Positions 24,423 through 33,722 of a DNA stretch of 64,000 nt are shown here, piece by piece. This stretch comes from Micromonospora yangpuensis. GTDB lineage: Bacteria; Actinomycetota; Actinomycetes; Mycobacteriales; Micromonosporaceae. Position 1 is the first letter of the stretch. Each line of letters opens with the position of its first letter. The notes below the pieces were generated by a model. That model was given only the letters and a program-made list of their open reading frames with translations, ran no database searches and was not told the DNA's origin. The translations under genes and the position numbers were made by a program. The DNA lies in assembly GCF_900091615.1 (NCBI RefSeq), contig NZ_FMIA01000002.1, positions 3,596,001 through 3,660,000 on the forward strand, read 5' to 3'.

Positions 24423-25021
24423 GCCGCCACCCGCCGGTGCCGGGCCACCGCGTGCAGGGCGGCGACGGCGTACCCGAGCAGGATCGGCACCGCCACCGGA
24501 TGGACCAGGGCGGCGAGGAAGGCCACCAGCAGGGTGAGCCCGGACATCGCCGCCCAGGTGCCGGGGCGGGCCGGACAGGTCCGGGCGGCGGTGCGGGCCG
24601 CCGCCCACCAGCCGAGCCCGCCGGTGCGGCCCACCTCGACCACCACCAGGGCGGCGTACCCGGTCAGGGCCACCGTCACCGCGGCGGTGACCAGCAGGGC
24701 CGGGGTACCGCCGGGGACCCGGCCGCCGGCCAGCGCCAGCAGGTCGGCGGCGAGCAGCGCGACGATCACGCCGGTCACGGCGGTGACCGCCGCGCCGGGC
24801 AGCAGGGACCGGCCGAACCGCGACAGCGTACGCCGGGCCGACGGCCAACTGCCGGTGGTCGTCCAGTCGTGCACGGCGGCGCTGGCCGTGCCCACCGCGC
24901 CGGCGGCGGTCAGCACCGGCACCGAGGCCAGTACCACCACGATCCCGAGCAGGGCCAGGTCGGCGGCGTCGCGTACCAGGTCCCGCCAGTCCCGGGCCGC
25001 CGGGACAACCTCCACGGTCAT
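24419..25021 (-). CDS. DUF624/YesL-like membrane protein
   Basis: A 200-residue protein with about five hydrophobic segments (LALLGIVVVLASVPVLTAAG; LLPGAAVTAVTGVIVALLAADLL; LLVTAAVTVALTGYAALVVV; TWAAMSGLTLLVAFLAALV). YesL/DUF624 proteins commonly sit in operons with carbohydrate ABC permeases, as here. The ATG at 25021 is 4 bases after the permease stop. Its function is not established in any family member; an accessory role in uptake is inference. Confidence 0.65.
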   Translation of the reverse strand: MTVEVVPAARDWRDLVRDAADLALLGIVVVLASVPVLTAAGAVGTASAAVHDWTTTGSWPSARRTLSRFGRSLLPGAAVTAVTGVIVALLAADLLALAGGRVPGGTPALLVTAAVTVALTGYAALVVVEVGRTGGLGWWAAARTAARTCPARPGTWAAMSGLTLLVAFLAALVHPVAVPILLGYAVAALHAVARHRRVAA

Positions 25022-25025
25022 GCGC

Positions 25026-25907
25026 TCAGCCCTTCAGCCCGCTGGTGTTGATGCCCTCGACGAGCATCCGTTGGAAGGCCAGGAAGAACAGGAACACCGG
25101 CAGCAGCGACAGCACCGACATGGCGAACATCGGCCCGACCGCGCTGGCGCTGGTGGAGTCGATGAACAGGGTCAACGCCACCGGGACGGTGTAGTCCTTG
25201 AGGTCGGAGAGGAAGACCAGCTGCCGGAAGAAGTCGTTCCAGGTCCAGATGAACGAGAAGATCGCGGTGGTGACCAACGCCGGTCGGCTCAACGGCAGGA
25301 TGACGTGCCGGAAGATGCCGAACGCGCTGGCGCCGTCGATCTTGGCAGCCTCGTCGAGTTCACGGGGGATGCCCCGCATGAACTGCACCATCAGGAAGAC
25401 GAAGAACGCCTCGGTGGCCAGGAACTGCGGGATCAGCAGCGGCAGGTACGGCCACTCGCCGCCGACCAGGCCCAGGCTGCGGAAGAGGATGTACTGCGGG
25501 ATGATCAGCACGTGCCCGGGTAGCAGCAGGGTGCCGATCATCACGGCGAACCACACCCCGCGCAGCCGGAACCGCAGCCGGGCGAAGGCGTACGCGGCCA
25601 GCAGGCAGGAGATCGCGTTGCCGACCACGGTCAGCAGGCTGACCATCGCGCTGTTGAGGAAGAACCGCCCGAAGCTGAAGTCGAAGTTGGTCCACCCGGC
25701 GGTGTAGTTGCCGGGGGTGAACTCCTCCGGCAGCAGCCCGATGTTGTTGACGATCTCCGCCTGCGACTTGAACGAGGTGCCGATCATCCAGATCAGCGGG
25801 TAGAGCACCACCCCGACGATCGCGATCAGGACGAGCAGGCGTACCGCCTGGCGGCCGCCGGGTTTCCGGTCGGCCCGCCGGGGCACCGTCGAGGTCACCG
25901 CCACCAT
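25026..25907 (-). CDS. Carbohydrate ABC transporter permease (MalG type)
   Basis: A 293-residue inner-membrane permease with six predicted helices. The ATPase-contacting EAA loop reads ELDEAAKIDGASAFGIFRHV, as in CUT1 MalG proteins. The N-terminus is basic and the first helix is LLVLIAIVGVVLYPLIWMIG. The start overlaps the stop of the MalF-type gene by one base (TGATG). It works with the binding protein at 26916 and an ATPase that is not encoded nearby. Confidence 0.9.
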   Translation of the reverse strand: MVAVTSTVPRRADRKPGGRQAVRLLVLIAIVGVVLYPLIWMIGTSFKSQAEIVNNIGLLPEEFTPGNYTAGWTNFDFSFGRFFLNSAMVSLLTVVGNAISCLLAAYAFARLRFRLRGVWFAVMIGTLLLPGHVLIIPQYILFRSLGLVGGEWPYLPLLIPQFLATEAFFVFLMVQFMRGIPRELDEAAKIDGASAFGIFRHVILPLSRPALVTTAIFSFIWTWNDFFRQLVFLSDLKDYTVPVALTLFIDSTSASAVGPMFAMSVLSLLPVFLFFLAFQRMLVEGINTSGLKG

Positions 25908-26887
25908 CACCGCTCTCCGTCCGAGTAGTGCACCCAGAACCGCCCGGTGCTGAAGAAGATCGCCGTGATCGCCGCGATGGCGATCAGGAACACCCACGCC
26001 ATGGCGGAGGCGTAGCCCATCTCCAGGTCGGTGAAGCCTGCGATGTAGAGGTTCAACGTGTACATCAGGGTGGAGTCGACAGGTCCACCGGTGCCGTTGC
26101 TGAGCACGAAGGCCGCGGTGAAGCCCTGGAAGCCGTTGATGGTCTCCAGCACCAGGTTGAAGAAGATCACCGGGGAGAGCATCGGCAGGGTGACGTGCCA
26201 GAACTGGCTGAGCTTGCTGGCCCCGTCGACCGAGGCGGCCTCGTAGAGCTCGGTCGGCACCTGCTTGAGCCCGGCCAGGAAGATCACCATCGGTGCGCCG
26301 AACTGCCAGATGGCCAGCACCATCAGGGTCTGCAGGGCCCAGTCCGGGTCGTTCACCCAGGGCTTGCCCTGGATGCCGAAAAGGCTCAGGAAGGAGTTGA
26401 ACGCGCCGTCGCGGTTGAACATGTTGACCCAGACGATGGCCAGCGCGACGCTGCCACCGAGCAACGACGGCAGGTAGAACAGGCTGCGGAACAGCCCGAC
26501 GCCGCGCCAGGCCCGGTTGAGCAGCAGCGCCACCCCGAGCGCGGCGGCCAGCTTCAGCGGTACGGCGACCAGCGCGAACGTCAGCGTCACCCGGACCGCG
26601 TGCCAGTACGACGGGTCGCCGGTGAACATCCGCTCGTAGTTGGCCAGCCCCACCCACTCGACCTCACCCAGCGGGGTCAGGATGTCGTAGTTGGTGAAGC
26701 TGAGGTACAGCGACAACAGCATGGGGATCGCCGTCACGCCCATCAGACCGATGAGCCAGGGCGACAGAAAGACGTATCCGGCCAGACCTTCGCCGTGCCG
26801 GTCCCGTCCGGCCCCGCGCCGCTTGGCGGGGGGCCGGACGGAACCGTCACCACGTCGGGTCGGTCCGGGCACCGTGGTCAGGGCCAC
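25907..26887 (-). CDS. Carbohydrate ABC transporter permease (MalF type)
   Basis: A 326-residue permease with six predicted helices; the first is GYVFLSPWLIGLMGVTAIPM. The EAA loop is ELYEAASVDGASKLSQFWHV. GTG 26887 follows GGAGAGGAG. It partners the MalG-type protein that follows. The N-terminal 35 residues are polar and basic (RRGDGSVRPPAKRRGAGRD), so they are cytoplasmic. Confidence 0.9.
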   Translation of the reverse strand: MALTTVPGPTRRGDGSVRPPAKRRGAGRDRHGEGLAGYVFLSPWLIGLMGVTAIPMLLSLYLSFTNYDILTPLGEVEWVGLANYERMFTGDPSYWHAVRVTLTFALVAVPLKLAAALGVALLLNRAWRGVGLFRSLFYLPSLLGGSVALAIVWVNMFNRDGAFNSFLSLFGIQGKPWVNDPDWALQTLMVLAIWQFGAPMVIFLAGLKQVPTELYEAASVDGASKLSQFWHVTLPMLSPVIFFNLVLETINGFQGFTAAFVLSNGTGGPVDSTLMYTLNLYIAGFTDLEMGYASAMAWVFLIAIAAITAIFFSTGRFWVHYSDGER

Positions 26888-26915
26888 GAGCCGGCTCCTC
26901 TCCGAACCTCGGTGG

Positions 26916-28262
26916 TCAGGCGACCGCAGCCGTGGCGGCGGTGACGAACTGTTCGGCGGCCTTGGCGGGGGTGAGGCGACCGTACTGGGCCTCCTCGGCG
27001 GCCTTGATCAGCTCGGCGCGTACCTTGCTGTGGCCCTTGATCGGCACCTGGGGGGAGGCGCCGAAGCTCTCCGCGAGCGCGGTCTCCACCTCGATGGACT
27101 GCTTCATCGCCGGGTCGGTGATCTGGTCACCGACCGCCTTGCGCAGGTCCAGGTTGGACGGCAGTCCCCGGTCGGTGCCCAGGATCTTGACCGCCTCCGG
27201 ATCGTTGACTAGGAAGTTGAGCACGTCGACCGCGGTGTCGGAGTGCTTGCTGCCCCGGAACACCGACCAGTACATGGAGGCCCGGGCCCACTGTGCGCTC
27301 GGGTCACCCGGGTAGGCGACCACGCCCAACTCGTCGTTGGTGTTCTTCTTCAGCTCCGGCATCTGGTTGACCCACACCCAGCTGGTGCCGGCCTTGCCGG
27401 TGACGACGAGCTGCTTGGTGATGTCGGTGGCGTTGCCCTCGTGGATCACGTCGGCGGTCGGGGTGGCCCCCCGGTCGCGGGCGCCCTTCCACAGCTCGAA
27501 CCACTTGGTCACGTCCTCGGCGGTGAAGCCGAGCTGGTTGCCCTTGTAGAGATCCTTGCCCTGCTGGCGCAGCCACACCCAGAAGGCCTTGTAGTCGGCG
27601 CTCGGGTCCATGGTGCCGGGGACCTTGGTCTTCTCCGCGACCTGCTGGGCCCAGGCGATGTGTTCCTCCCAGCTCTGGCCGGTGGTCGGCTCGGGCAGGC
27701 TGTTCTTGGTGAGCAGGGTCTTGTTGTAGACCAGGCCCTGGGTGTTCTCCCCGGCGGCCAGCCCGGCGAGCTTGCCGTCGACCACGCCGTACTGCCAGAG
27801 GCTCTCCGGGAACTTCGAGACGTCGAGCTTGCCGTTGTCCTTGGCCTCGGTCAGGTCGAGGGTGGTGTTGCGGGCGGCGTACTCGGCCAGGTAGTTGTCG
27901 TCGATCTGGAAGATGTCCGGCGGGCTGCCGCCGGCGGTGAGCGTGGCCAGCTTGTCGAAGTAACCCTGGTTGGCCTGCCAGGTCTTCTTGAAGGTGACGT
28001 TCGGGTTCTTCTGGGTGTAGAGCGCCAGCGCCTGCTCGGTGAGCTGGTTGCGGGCGTCACCGCCCCACCAGAAGATGGAGAGTTCGACCTTGCCGTCGGA
28101 GCCGGCCTCGTCGTCGCTGCCGCAGGCCACGGCCCCACCGAGCAGCAGTGGTACGGCCACGGCGGCGGCGACCAGCCGGCGCAGGAGTCGACGTCGGGGT
28201 ACGGGGGTACCGTGTGGGGGCTCGGCGGACGCGCCGGTGGTGGGGGACGTTGCGGGGTGCAT
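26916..28262 (-). CDS. Extracellular sugar-binding lipoprotein of ABC importer
   Basis: A 448-residue solute-binding protein (family 1, CUT1 type). A basic N-region is followed by LVAAAVAVPLLLGGAVAC, ending in a lipobox with Cys near residue 47. The mature part starts with GSDDEAGSDGKVELSIFWWGG and has the family's GGSPPDIFQIDDNYLAEYA and VVTGKAGTSWVWVNQ regions. ATG 28262 follows AAGGAGTGAG. It is first in the operon with two permeases, YesL-like, DUF6807 and KDG kinase genes. The likely ligand is an oligogalacturonate or related uronate, inferred from the neighbouring genes. Confidence 0.9.
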   Translation of the reverse strand: MHPATSPTTGASAEPPHGTPVPRRRLLRRLVAAAVAVPLLLGGAVACGSDDEAGSDGKVELSIFWWGGDARNQLTEQALALYTQKNPNVTFKKTWQANQGYFDKLATLTAGGSPPDIFQIDDNYLAEYAARNTTLDLTEAKDNGKLDVSKFPESLWQYGVVDGKLAGLAAGENTQGLVYNKTLLTKNSLPEPTTGQSWEEHIAWAQQVAEKTKVPGTMDPSADYKAFWVWLRQQGKDLYKGNQLGFTAEDVTKWFELWKGARDRGATPTADVIHEGNATDITKQLVVTGKAGTSWVWVNQMPELKKNTNDELGVVAYPGDPSAQWARASMYWSVFRGSKHSDTAVDVLNFLVNDPEAVKILGTDRGLPSNLDLRKAVGDQITDPAMKQSIEVETALAESFGASPQVPIKGHSKVRAELIKAAEEAQYGRLTPAKAAEQFVTAATAAVA

Positions 28263-28281
28263 GTGCGCTCACTCCTTGGCG

Positions 28282-29406
28282 TTAGGAGGCGACTACCTCG
28301 CCGGTGGCCGCGCTTGGGCAGCCCGGGTCCGCAAGGCGATGCGGGCCCGGGCCGGCACCGGCGGCCTCGGCTCGGGGGCGACCGGCGGCTGGTGCCGGCC
28401 CGGTCGAGTCGCGGATGACCAACTCGGTCTGGAGCATTAACTGTGCGGTGGTACGTCGGTCGCCGGATGCCGTGCTCCGAGCGACACCCCGGCGTGGGGT
28501 GTCGGTGTCCTGTTGCAGCAGCATGTCGACGGCCGACCGGCCGGCGGCCCCGGTCGGGGTGGCCACCGTCGTCAACTTGGGCCGGGTGAGCCGGCTCAGG
28601 GCGATGTCGTCGATCCCGACGACGCTGATCTCCTGCGGCACCCGGACCCCGAGGGTGTCGAGCCCCTCGATGAGTCCGATCGCCAGCAGGTCGTTGTAGG
28701 CAAGCACCGCGGTCACCCCGCTGCGGCGGACCTGGTCGGCCTGTGCTCCGCCACCGGCCACGGTGGGCGGGTTGGGGCCGAGCAGGGTCAACTCCGCCCC
28801 ACCGGAGCGGGCCGCCGCACCGGCGGCCCGGCGGATCTCGCGGTTGGTCCACGACCCCCGGGGGCCACCGAGCAGCCCGATCGCGCGGTGGCCGAGGCCG
28901 GTCAGGTGCTCGACGGCCGCCCGCGCGCCCTGACCGACGTCCATCATCACGCAGGGCAGCCCGGCCACCTGGCGGTTTATCACCACCAGCGGAACCTCCC
29001 GGCTGAGCTGCTCGATGAGGCTGTTGCTCATCCGCGGGCTGCACAGCAGCACCCCGTCGACCTGCTTGGCCAGGGCGTGGACCAGCTCCTCCTCGGTGGT
29101 CGGGTCCTCGTTGGTGTCGGCCACGAAGACGTGGTAGTCGCGGTGCCGCGCCTGGCTCTCCGCCGCCTTGATCAGCGGCGGGAAGAAGGGGTTGGCGATG
29201 TCGGCGATGATCAGCCCGATGTTGTGGGTACGCCCGGTGATCAGGGCCCGGGCTGCCCGGTTGGGCCGGTAGCCCAGGTCCTCCGCGCAGGCCAGCACCC
29301 GGACCCGGGTCTCCGGGTTGACCAGGTGTGGTGCGGAGAAGGTACGGGACACGGTGGAGATGTGGACACCGGAGGCCCGCGCGACGTCGCGGATGGTGAC
29401 TGGCAC
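28282..29406 (-). CDS. LacI-family transcriptional regulator (LacI-2)
   Basis: A 374-residue repressor. HTH TIRDVARASGVHISTVSRTF, then hinge RPNRAARAL, then the effector domain (IGLIIADIANPFFPPLIKA; AVLAYNDLLAIGLIEGLDTLG; SVVGIDDIALSRLTRPKLTT). The last 45 residues are a Pro/Ala/Gly-rich tail beyond the normal family end. GTG 29406 follows GAGGGGG. It sits between the transporter operon and the divergent uronate operon, with three palindromes in front, and is the likely repressor of both. Confidence 0.88.
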   Translation of the reverse strand: MPVTIRDVARASGVHISTVSRTFSAPHLVNPETRVRVLACAEDLGYRPNRAARALITGRTHNIGLIIADIANPFFPPLIKAAESQARHRDYHVFVADTNEDPTTEEELVHALAKQVDGVLLCSPRMSNSLIEQLSREVPLVVINRQVAGLPCVMMDVGQGARAAVEHLTGLGHRAIGLLGGPRGSWTNREIRRAAGAAARSGGAELTLLGPNPPTVAGGGAQADQVRRSGVTAVLAYNDLLAIGLIEGLDTLGVRVPQEISVVGIDDIALSRLTRPKLTTVATPTGAAGRSAVDMLLQQDTDTPRRGVARSTASGDRRTTAQLMLQTELVIRDSTGPAPAAGRPRAEAAGAGPGPHRLADPGCPSAATGEVVAS

Positions 29407-29458
29407 GACGGCCCCCTCGTCCCGGTGTGGCTGCGGTCACTCAAGTGGGCCAATTAAT

Positions 29459-29470
29459 GCAAACGGTTGC
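29459..29470. promoter_or_regulatory. LacI-type operator 1 (GCAAACGGTTGC)
   Basis: A 12-base near palindrome with arms GCAA and TTGC around a CG centre, 53 bases upstream of LacI-2. The form matches LacI/GalR sites. Confidence 0.65.
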
Positions 29471-29477
29471 TCCAGTG

Positions 29478-29491
29478 TCAACGGCCGTTGA
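29478..29491. promoter_or_regulatory. Perfect palindrome TCAACGGCCGTTGA (operator 2)
   Basis: A 14-base perfect palindrome whose centre is 20 bases from that of operator 1, i.e. about two helical turns and the same DNA face. Likely a second site for LacI-2 or for another dimeric regulator. Confidence 0.55.
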
Positions 29492-29607
29492 TTACAGCTG
29501 TGTTTCGGCAGCGCGCTCACCATGCCCACCTATCCCCACTTTCTGGGGTAAAAGGGGCAGGATTCGTCCGCATCGTTGACGGCGGCCGATCGAACATGGT
29601 TACTTCA

Positions 29608-29623
29608 CTGCAAACCTTTGCAG
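29608..29623. promoter_or_regulatory. LacI-type operator 3 (CTGCAAACCTTTGCAG)
   Basis: Seven-base arms CTGCAAA and TTTGCAG flank a 2-base centre, 19 bases before the Gfo/Idh start at 29642. It would block the start of the uronate operon. The half-site GCAAAC is shared with operator 1. Confidence 0.65.
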
Positions 29624-29641
29624 CGCTTGGAGGTCGTCGGA

Positions 29642-30970
29642 ATGTCATCGAACAACCAGGCGCGGGTCCGGCACGCCGTCGTCGGCACCGGTGCGCGGGC
29701 CGAGATGTTCGTCCGCGCCCTGGTCCGCGAGCACGCCGCCACGGCGCAGCTGGTCGCCTTCGCCGACGTCAACCAGGCCCGGATGGACGCGCACAACCGG
29801 TGGCTCGGCGAGCTGGGCCACCCGCCGGTGCCGACGTACTCCGCCACCGACTTCGCCCACATGCTCGACAAGGAACGGGTCGACGTGGTGCTGGTGACCA
29901 CCACCGACGTCACCCACGACGAGTACGTGGTGGCCGCCCTGCACGCCGGGTGCGACGTGGTCACCGAGAAGCCGATGACCGTCGACGCGCCACGCTGCCA
30001 GCGGATCCTGAACGCGGTAGAGCGGACCGGCCGGAAGGTGTCGGTGGCCTTCAACTACCGGTACAACCCGCTGCACGAGCAGCTGCGCCGGCTGCTCGCC
30101 GAGGGAGCGGTCGGCGAGATCGGCTCGGTGCACTTCGAGTGGCTGCTCGACGTGCGTCACGGCGCGGACTACTTCCGTCGCTGGCACCGGGAGAAGGCCA
30201 ACTCCGGTGGGCTGATGGTGCACAAGGCCAGTCACCACTTCGACCTGGTCAACTGGTGGCTCGACGCCACCCCGGTGCAGGTGTACGCCGCCGGCCGACT
30301 GTTCTTCTACGGCGAGCCCGGCCGGCGTCACGGCTACGCCCGGGACTACGACCGGGTGCACGGCTCCCCCACCGCCGCCGACGACCCGTTCGCGCTGCGG
30401 CTGGCCGAGCACCCCCGGCTGCGCGAGTTGTACCTCGACGCCGAGGGCGAGGACGGCTACCAGCGTGACCGCAACGTCTTCGCCCCCGGGGTGACCATCG
30501 AGGACGACATGGCGGTGCTGGCGACGTACTCCTCCGGCGCGACGATGACCTACCACCTGACCGCGTACGCGCCCTGGGAGGGCTACCGGGTGATGGTCAA
30601 CGGCAGCCGGGGCCGGTTGGAGCTGGAGGTCGTCGAGAGCGAGTTCGTCAGCCCGGCCGCCGCCGGAGCGCTCAAGGGCGCCGCGCTGCACGGCACCGAG
30701 GCCGCCGCCGAGGGCGGGTCGGCGACGTTGACGCTGCGGCCGTACTGGGAACCGCCGCGGCGCATCGAGGTCGACGGCTACTCCCGGGAGGGCCACGGCG
30801 GCGCGGACGCCCGGATGACCGCGGTGCTCTTCGGCGGTCAGGCCGACCCGCTGGGCCGGGCCGCCACCGCCCGCGACGGCGCGCTCGCCCTGCTCACCGG
30901 CCTGGCCGCCAACCGGTCCTTCGAGACCGGGCAGGCCGTCCGGGTCGCCGACCTGATCACCCTCCGTTGA
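29642..30970 (+). CDS. Gfo/Idh/MocA-family oxidoreductase (B)
   Basis: A 442-residue NAD(P)-dependent dehydrogenase, longer than the usual 330-390. The Rossmann start is HAVVGTGARAEMFVRALV. The catalytic EKPMTVD motif is near residue 118. The substrate pocket has GGLMVHKASHHFDLVNWWLD with paired His. ATG 29642 follows GGAGG at 8 bases. First gene of the divergent uronate operon, directly behind operator 3. The likely substrate is a sugar or sugar acid; which one is not clear. Confidence 0.85.
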   Translation: MSSNNQARVRHAVVGTGARAEMFVRALVREHAATAQLVAFADVNQARMDAHNRWLGELGHPPVPTYSATDFAHMLDKERVDVVLVTTTDVTHDEYVVAALHAGCDVVTEKPMTVDAPRCQRILNAVERTGRKVSVAFNYRYNPLHEQLRRLLAEGAVGEIGSVHFEWLLDVRHGADYFRRWHREKANSGGLMVHKASHHFDLVNWWLDATPVQVYAAGRLFFYGEPGRRHGYARDYDRVHGSPTAADDPFALRLAEHPRLRELYLDAEGEDGYQRDRNVFAPGVTIEDDMAVLATYSSGATMTYHLTAYAPWEGYRVMVNGSRGRLELEVVESEFVSPAAAGALKGAALHGTEAAAEGGSATLTLRPYWEPPRRIEVDGYSREGHGGADARMTAVLFGGQADPLGRAATARDGALALLTGLAANRSFETGQAVRVADLITLR

Positions 30971-30990
30971 GTCCGCAAGGAGCCGTACCC

Positions 30991-32421
30991 GTGCCCGATC
31001 CCCGACAGGATCTGCTGTTCCCCGCCGACCCGGGCGTGCGTACGCTGGCCCGGCGCCTGCACGCGCTCGCCGCCGAGCAGCCGATCATCTCCCCGCACGG
31101 CCACGTCGACCCGGCCATCCTGGCCGAGGACCGGCCGTTCCCGGACCCGGCGCAGCTGCTCATCGTGCCCGACCACTACCTCACCCGGATGCTGCTCAGC
31201 CAGGGTGTGCCGCCGGGGCGTCTCGGCGTGCCGACGGTCGACGGCAGCCCGACCGAGACCGACGGCCGGGCCATCTGGCGGCTCTTCGCCGCGCACTGGC
31301 ACCTGTTCCGGGGCACCCCGTCCCGGTTGTGGCTGGAGCAGACCTTCCGGGAGGTGTTCGGGCTGAGCACCGCGCTGGGCCCGGCGACCGCCGACGAGGT
31401 CTACGACGCCATCGCCGCCCGGCTGGCCGAGCCGGAGTTCCGCCCCCGGGCCCTGTTCGAGCGCTTCGGCATCGAGGTGCTGGCCACCACCGAGTCGCCC
31501 CTGGACGACCTGGCCTGGCACGCCAAACTGGCCGCCGACGGCTGGGGCGGCCCGGGTGGGCGGGTGATCACCACGTTCCGGCCGGACAACGTGGTGGACA
31601 TGGAGTTCGAGGACTGGGCGGGCAACGTCGAACGGCTCGGCGCGATCGCCGGGGAGGACACCGGCACGTACGCCGGCTACCTGGCGGCGCTGCGCCGACG
31701 CCGGGAGGCCTTCGTCGCCGCCGGGGCGACCTGCTCCGACCACGGTCACCCCACCGCCCGTACCCTCGCGCTCGACCGGGCCGAGGCGGCGGCGCTGTAC
31801 GACCGGGGCCGGCGGGGCACGGCCGACGCCGCCGACGCCGAGGCGTTCCGGGCCCACATGCTCGTGGAGTTCGCCCGGATGTCGATCGACGACGGGCTGG
31901 TGATGCAGCTGCACCCCGGCTCGGTGCGCAACCACAACCGCTGGCTGTACGCCCGGCACGGCCGCGACGTCGGCGGCGACATCCCGCAGGCCACCGAGTA
32001 CCTGCACGCGCTCACCCCGCTGCTGGACGCGCACGGCAACGACCCCCGGCTGCGGGTGGTGGTCTACACCCTCGACGAGTACACCTTCACCCGGGAGCTG
32101 GCCCCCCTGGCCGGCGGCTACGCCGCGCTGTACCTCGGGGCGCCCTGGTGGTTCCTGGACTCCCCCGAGGTGCTGCGCCGCTTCCGCGAGTCGGTCACCG
32201 AGACCGCCGGTTTCTACAACACCGCCGGGTTCGTCGACGACACCCGCGCGTTCTGTTCCATCCCGGTACGCCACGACGTGGCCCGTCGGGTCGACGCGGG
32301 TTTCCTGGCCCGGCTGGTCGCCGAGCACCGCCTCGACGAGGACGAGGCCGCCGAGACCATCGTCGACCTGGCGTACCGGCTGCCCCGCAGGGTCTACAAG
32401 ATCGGAGAACGTTCCCAGTGA
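30991..32421 (+). CDS. uxaC: Glucuronate (uronate) isomerase
   Basis: A 476-residue UxaC protein that interconverts D-glucuronate with D-fructuronate and D-galacturonate with D-tagaturonate. The N-terminal PIISPHGHVDPAIL carries the HxH metal site of this amidohydrolase-fold isomerase. Further marks are LARDSH-like ATCSDHGH, MQLHPGSVRNHN and YLGAPWWFLDSPEVLRRFR near the C-terminus. GTG 30991 follows AAGGAG at 8 bases. The next gene overlaps by 4 bases. It anchors the pathway as uronate catabolism. Confidence 0.92.
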   Translation: MPDPRQDLLFPADPGVRTLARRLHALAAEQPIISPHGHVDPAILAEDRPFPDPAQLLIVPDHYLTRMLLSQGVPPGRLGVPTVDGSPTETDGRAIWRLFAAHWHLFRGTPSRLWLEQTFREVFGLSTALGPATADEVYDAIAARLAEPEFRPRALFERFGIEVLATTESPLDDLAWHAKLAADGWGGPGGRVITTFRPDNVVDMEFEDWAGNVERLGAIAGEDTGTYAGYLAALRRRREAFVAAGATCSDHGHPTARTLALDRAEAAALYDRGRRGTADAADAEAFRAHMLVEFARMSIDDGLVMQLHPGSVRNHNRWLYARHGRDVGGDIPQATEYLHALTPLLDAHGNDPRLRVVVYTLDEYTFTRELAPLAGGYAALYLGAPWWFLDSPEVLRRFRESVTETAGFYNTAGFVDDTRAFCSIPVRHDVARRVDAGFLARLVAEHRLDEDEAAETIVDLAYRLPRRVYKIGERSQ

Positions 32422-33722
32422 CCGTCACCATCACCTCCGTCGACGTGCACGACGTCCGGTTCCCCACCGCGGCGGCCGGCGACGGTTCCGACGCCATCAA
32501 CAAGGGTGACTACTCGGCGACGTACGTCGAGTTGACCACCGACGCCGGAGTGACCGGGGCCGGGTTCACCTTCACCAACGGCCGGGGCAACGAGATCACC
32601 TGCGCGGCGGTACGGGCCCTGGCCCACCACGTGCGCGGCCGGACCGTCGAGGAGATCACCGCCGAGCCGGTGGCGTTCTGGCGCTCGCTCAGCGCCGACG
32701 TGCAGCTGCGCTGGCTGGGCCCGGAGAAGGGCGTCATCCACATGGCCACCGGCGCGCTTGTCAACGCCGTGTGGGACCTGCGGGCCAAACTCGCCGGCAA
32801 GCCGATGTGGCGGTTCCTCGCCGAGGCCCCCACCGAGGAGCTGGTGGCCAGCATCGACTTCCACCACATCACCGACGCGCTCACCCCGGACGAGGCCGCC
32901 GCGATCCTGGACAAGGGCCTCGACGGGGCGGCCGACCGGCTGGCCGTGCTGGAACGCGACGGTTTCCCCTCGTACACCACCTCGGTCGGGTGGCTCGGCT
33001 ACCCCGACGACAAGGTCCGGGCGTTGACCCGCGAGGCGTACGCGCAGGGTTGGCGGGCGATGAAGATGAAGGTCGGCGGGCCGCTCGACGACGACGTGCG
33101 CCGGGCGACGATCATCCGGGAGGAGATCGGCCCGGACGCGCTGCTGATGATGGACGCCAACCAGGTGTGGGACGTCGACGAGGCGATCGGCAACATGGCG
33201 GCGTTGGCCGGAGCCGACCCGTACTGGATCGAGGAGCCGACGCACGCCGACGACATCCTCGGCCACGCCCGGATCGCCAAGGCGGTGACCGAGCTGACCG
33301 GCGGGCGGTGCCGGGTGGCCACCGGCGAGGTGGCGGCCAACCGGGTGATCTTCAAGCAGTTGCTGCAGGCCGAGGCGATCGGCGTGATGCAGATCGACGC
33401 CTGCCGGGTCGGCGGGGTCAACGAGGTGCTGGCCGAGATCGTGATGGCGGCCAAGTTCGGCGTACCGATCTGTCCGCACGCCGGCGGTGTCGGCCTGTGC
33501 GAGTACGTCCAGCACCTGGCGATCTTCGACTACCTGCGGGTCGGCACCAGCCTGGACGGTCGGATGGTCGAGTACGTCGACCACCTGCACGAGCACTTCG
33601 TCGACCCGGTACGCACCCGGGAAGGCCGCTACCTGCTGCCGACCAGCCCCGGCTACAGCGCCACCATGAAACCGGCGTCGATCGCCGAGTTCCGCTTCCC
33701 GGACGGCCCGGCATGGCGGTGA
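32418..33722 (+). CDS. Enolase-superfamily acid-sugar dehydratase (L-fuconate dehydratase-like)
   Basis: A 434-residue mandelate-racemase-type dehydratase. The catalytic KxK motif is at K216/K218 (MKMKVGG). Metal ligands are at D246 (MMDANQVWD), E272 (IEEPTH) and E304 (TGEVAANR), and the Asp/His dyad is D327 (QIDACRVGG) and H354 (CPHAGGVGLCEY). Length and motif spacing match L-fuconate dehydratases. In this operon it is the only dehydratase; the usual hexonate dehydratases (UxuA, UxaA) are absent. It may therefore act on mannonate or altronate and make KDG. The GTG start overlaps the uxaC stop. Confidence 0.85.
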   Translation: MTVTITSVDVHDVRFPTAAAGDGSDAINKGDYSATYVELTTDAGVTGAGFTFTNGRGNEITCAAVRALAHHVRGRTVEEITAEPVAFWRSLSADVQLRWLGPEKGVIHMATGALVNAVWDLRAKLAGKPMWRFLAEAPTEELVASIDFHHITDALTPDEAAAILDKGLDGAADRLAVLERDGFPSYTTSVGWLGYPDDKVRALTREAYAQGWRAMKMKVGGPLDDDVRRATIIREEIGPDALLMMDANQVWDVDEAIGNMAALAGADPYWIEEPTHADDILGHARIAKAVTELTGGRCRVATGEVAANRVIFKQLLQAEAIGVMQIDACRVGGVNEVLAEIVMAAKFGVPICPHAGGVGLCEYVQHLAIFDYLRVGTSLDGRMVEYVDHLHEHFVDPVRTREGRYLLPTSPGYSATMKPASIAEFRFPDGPAWR

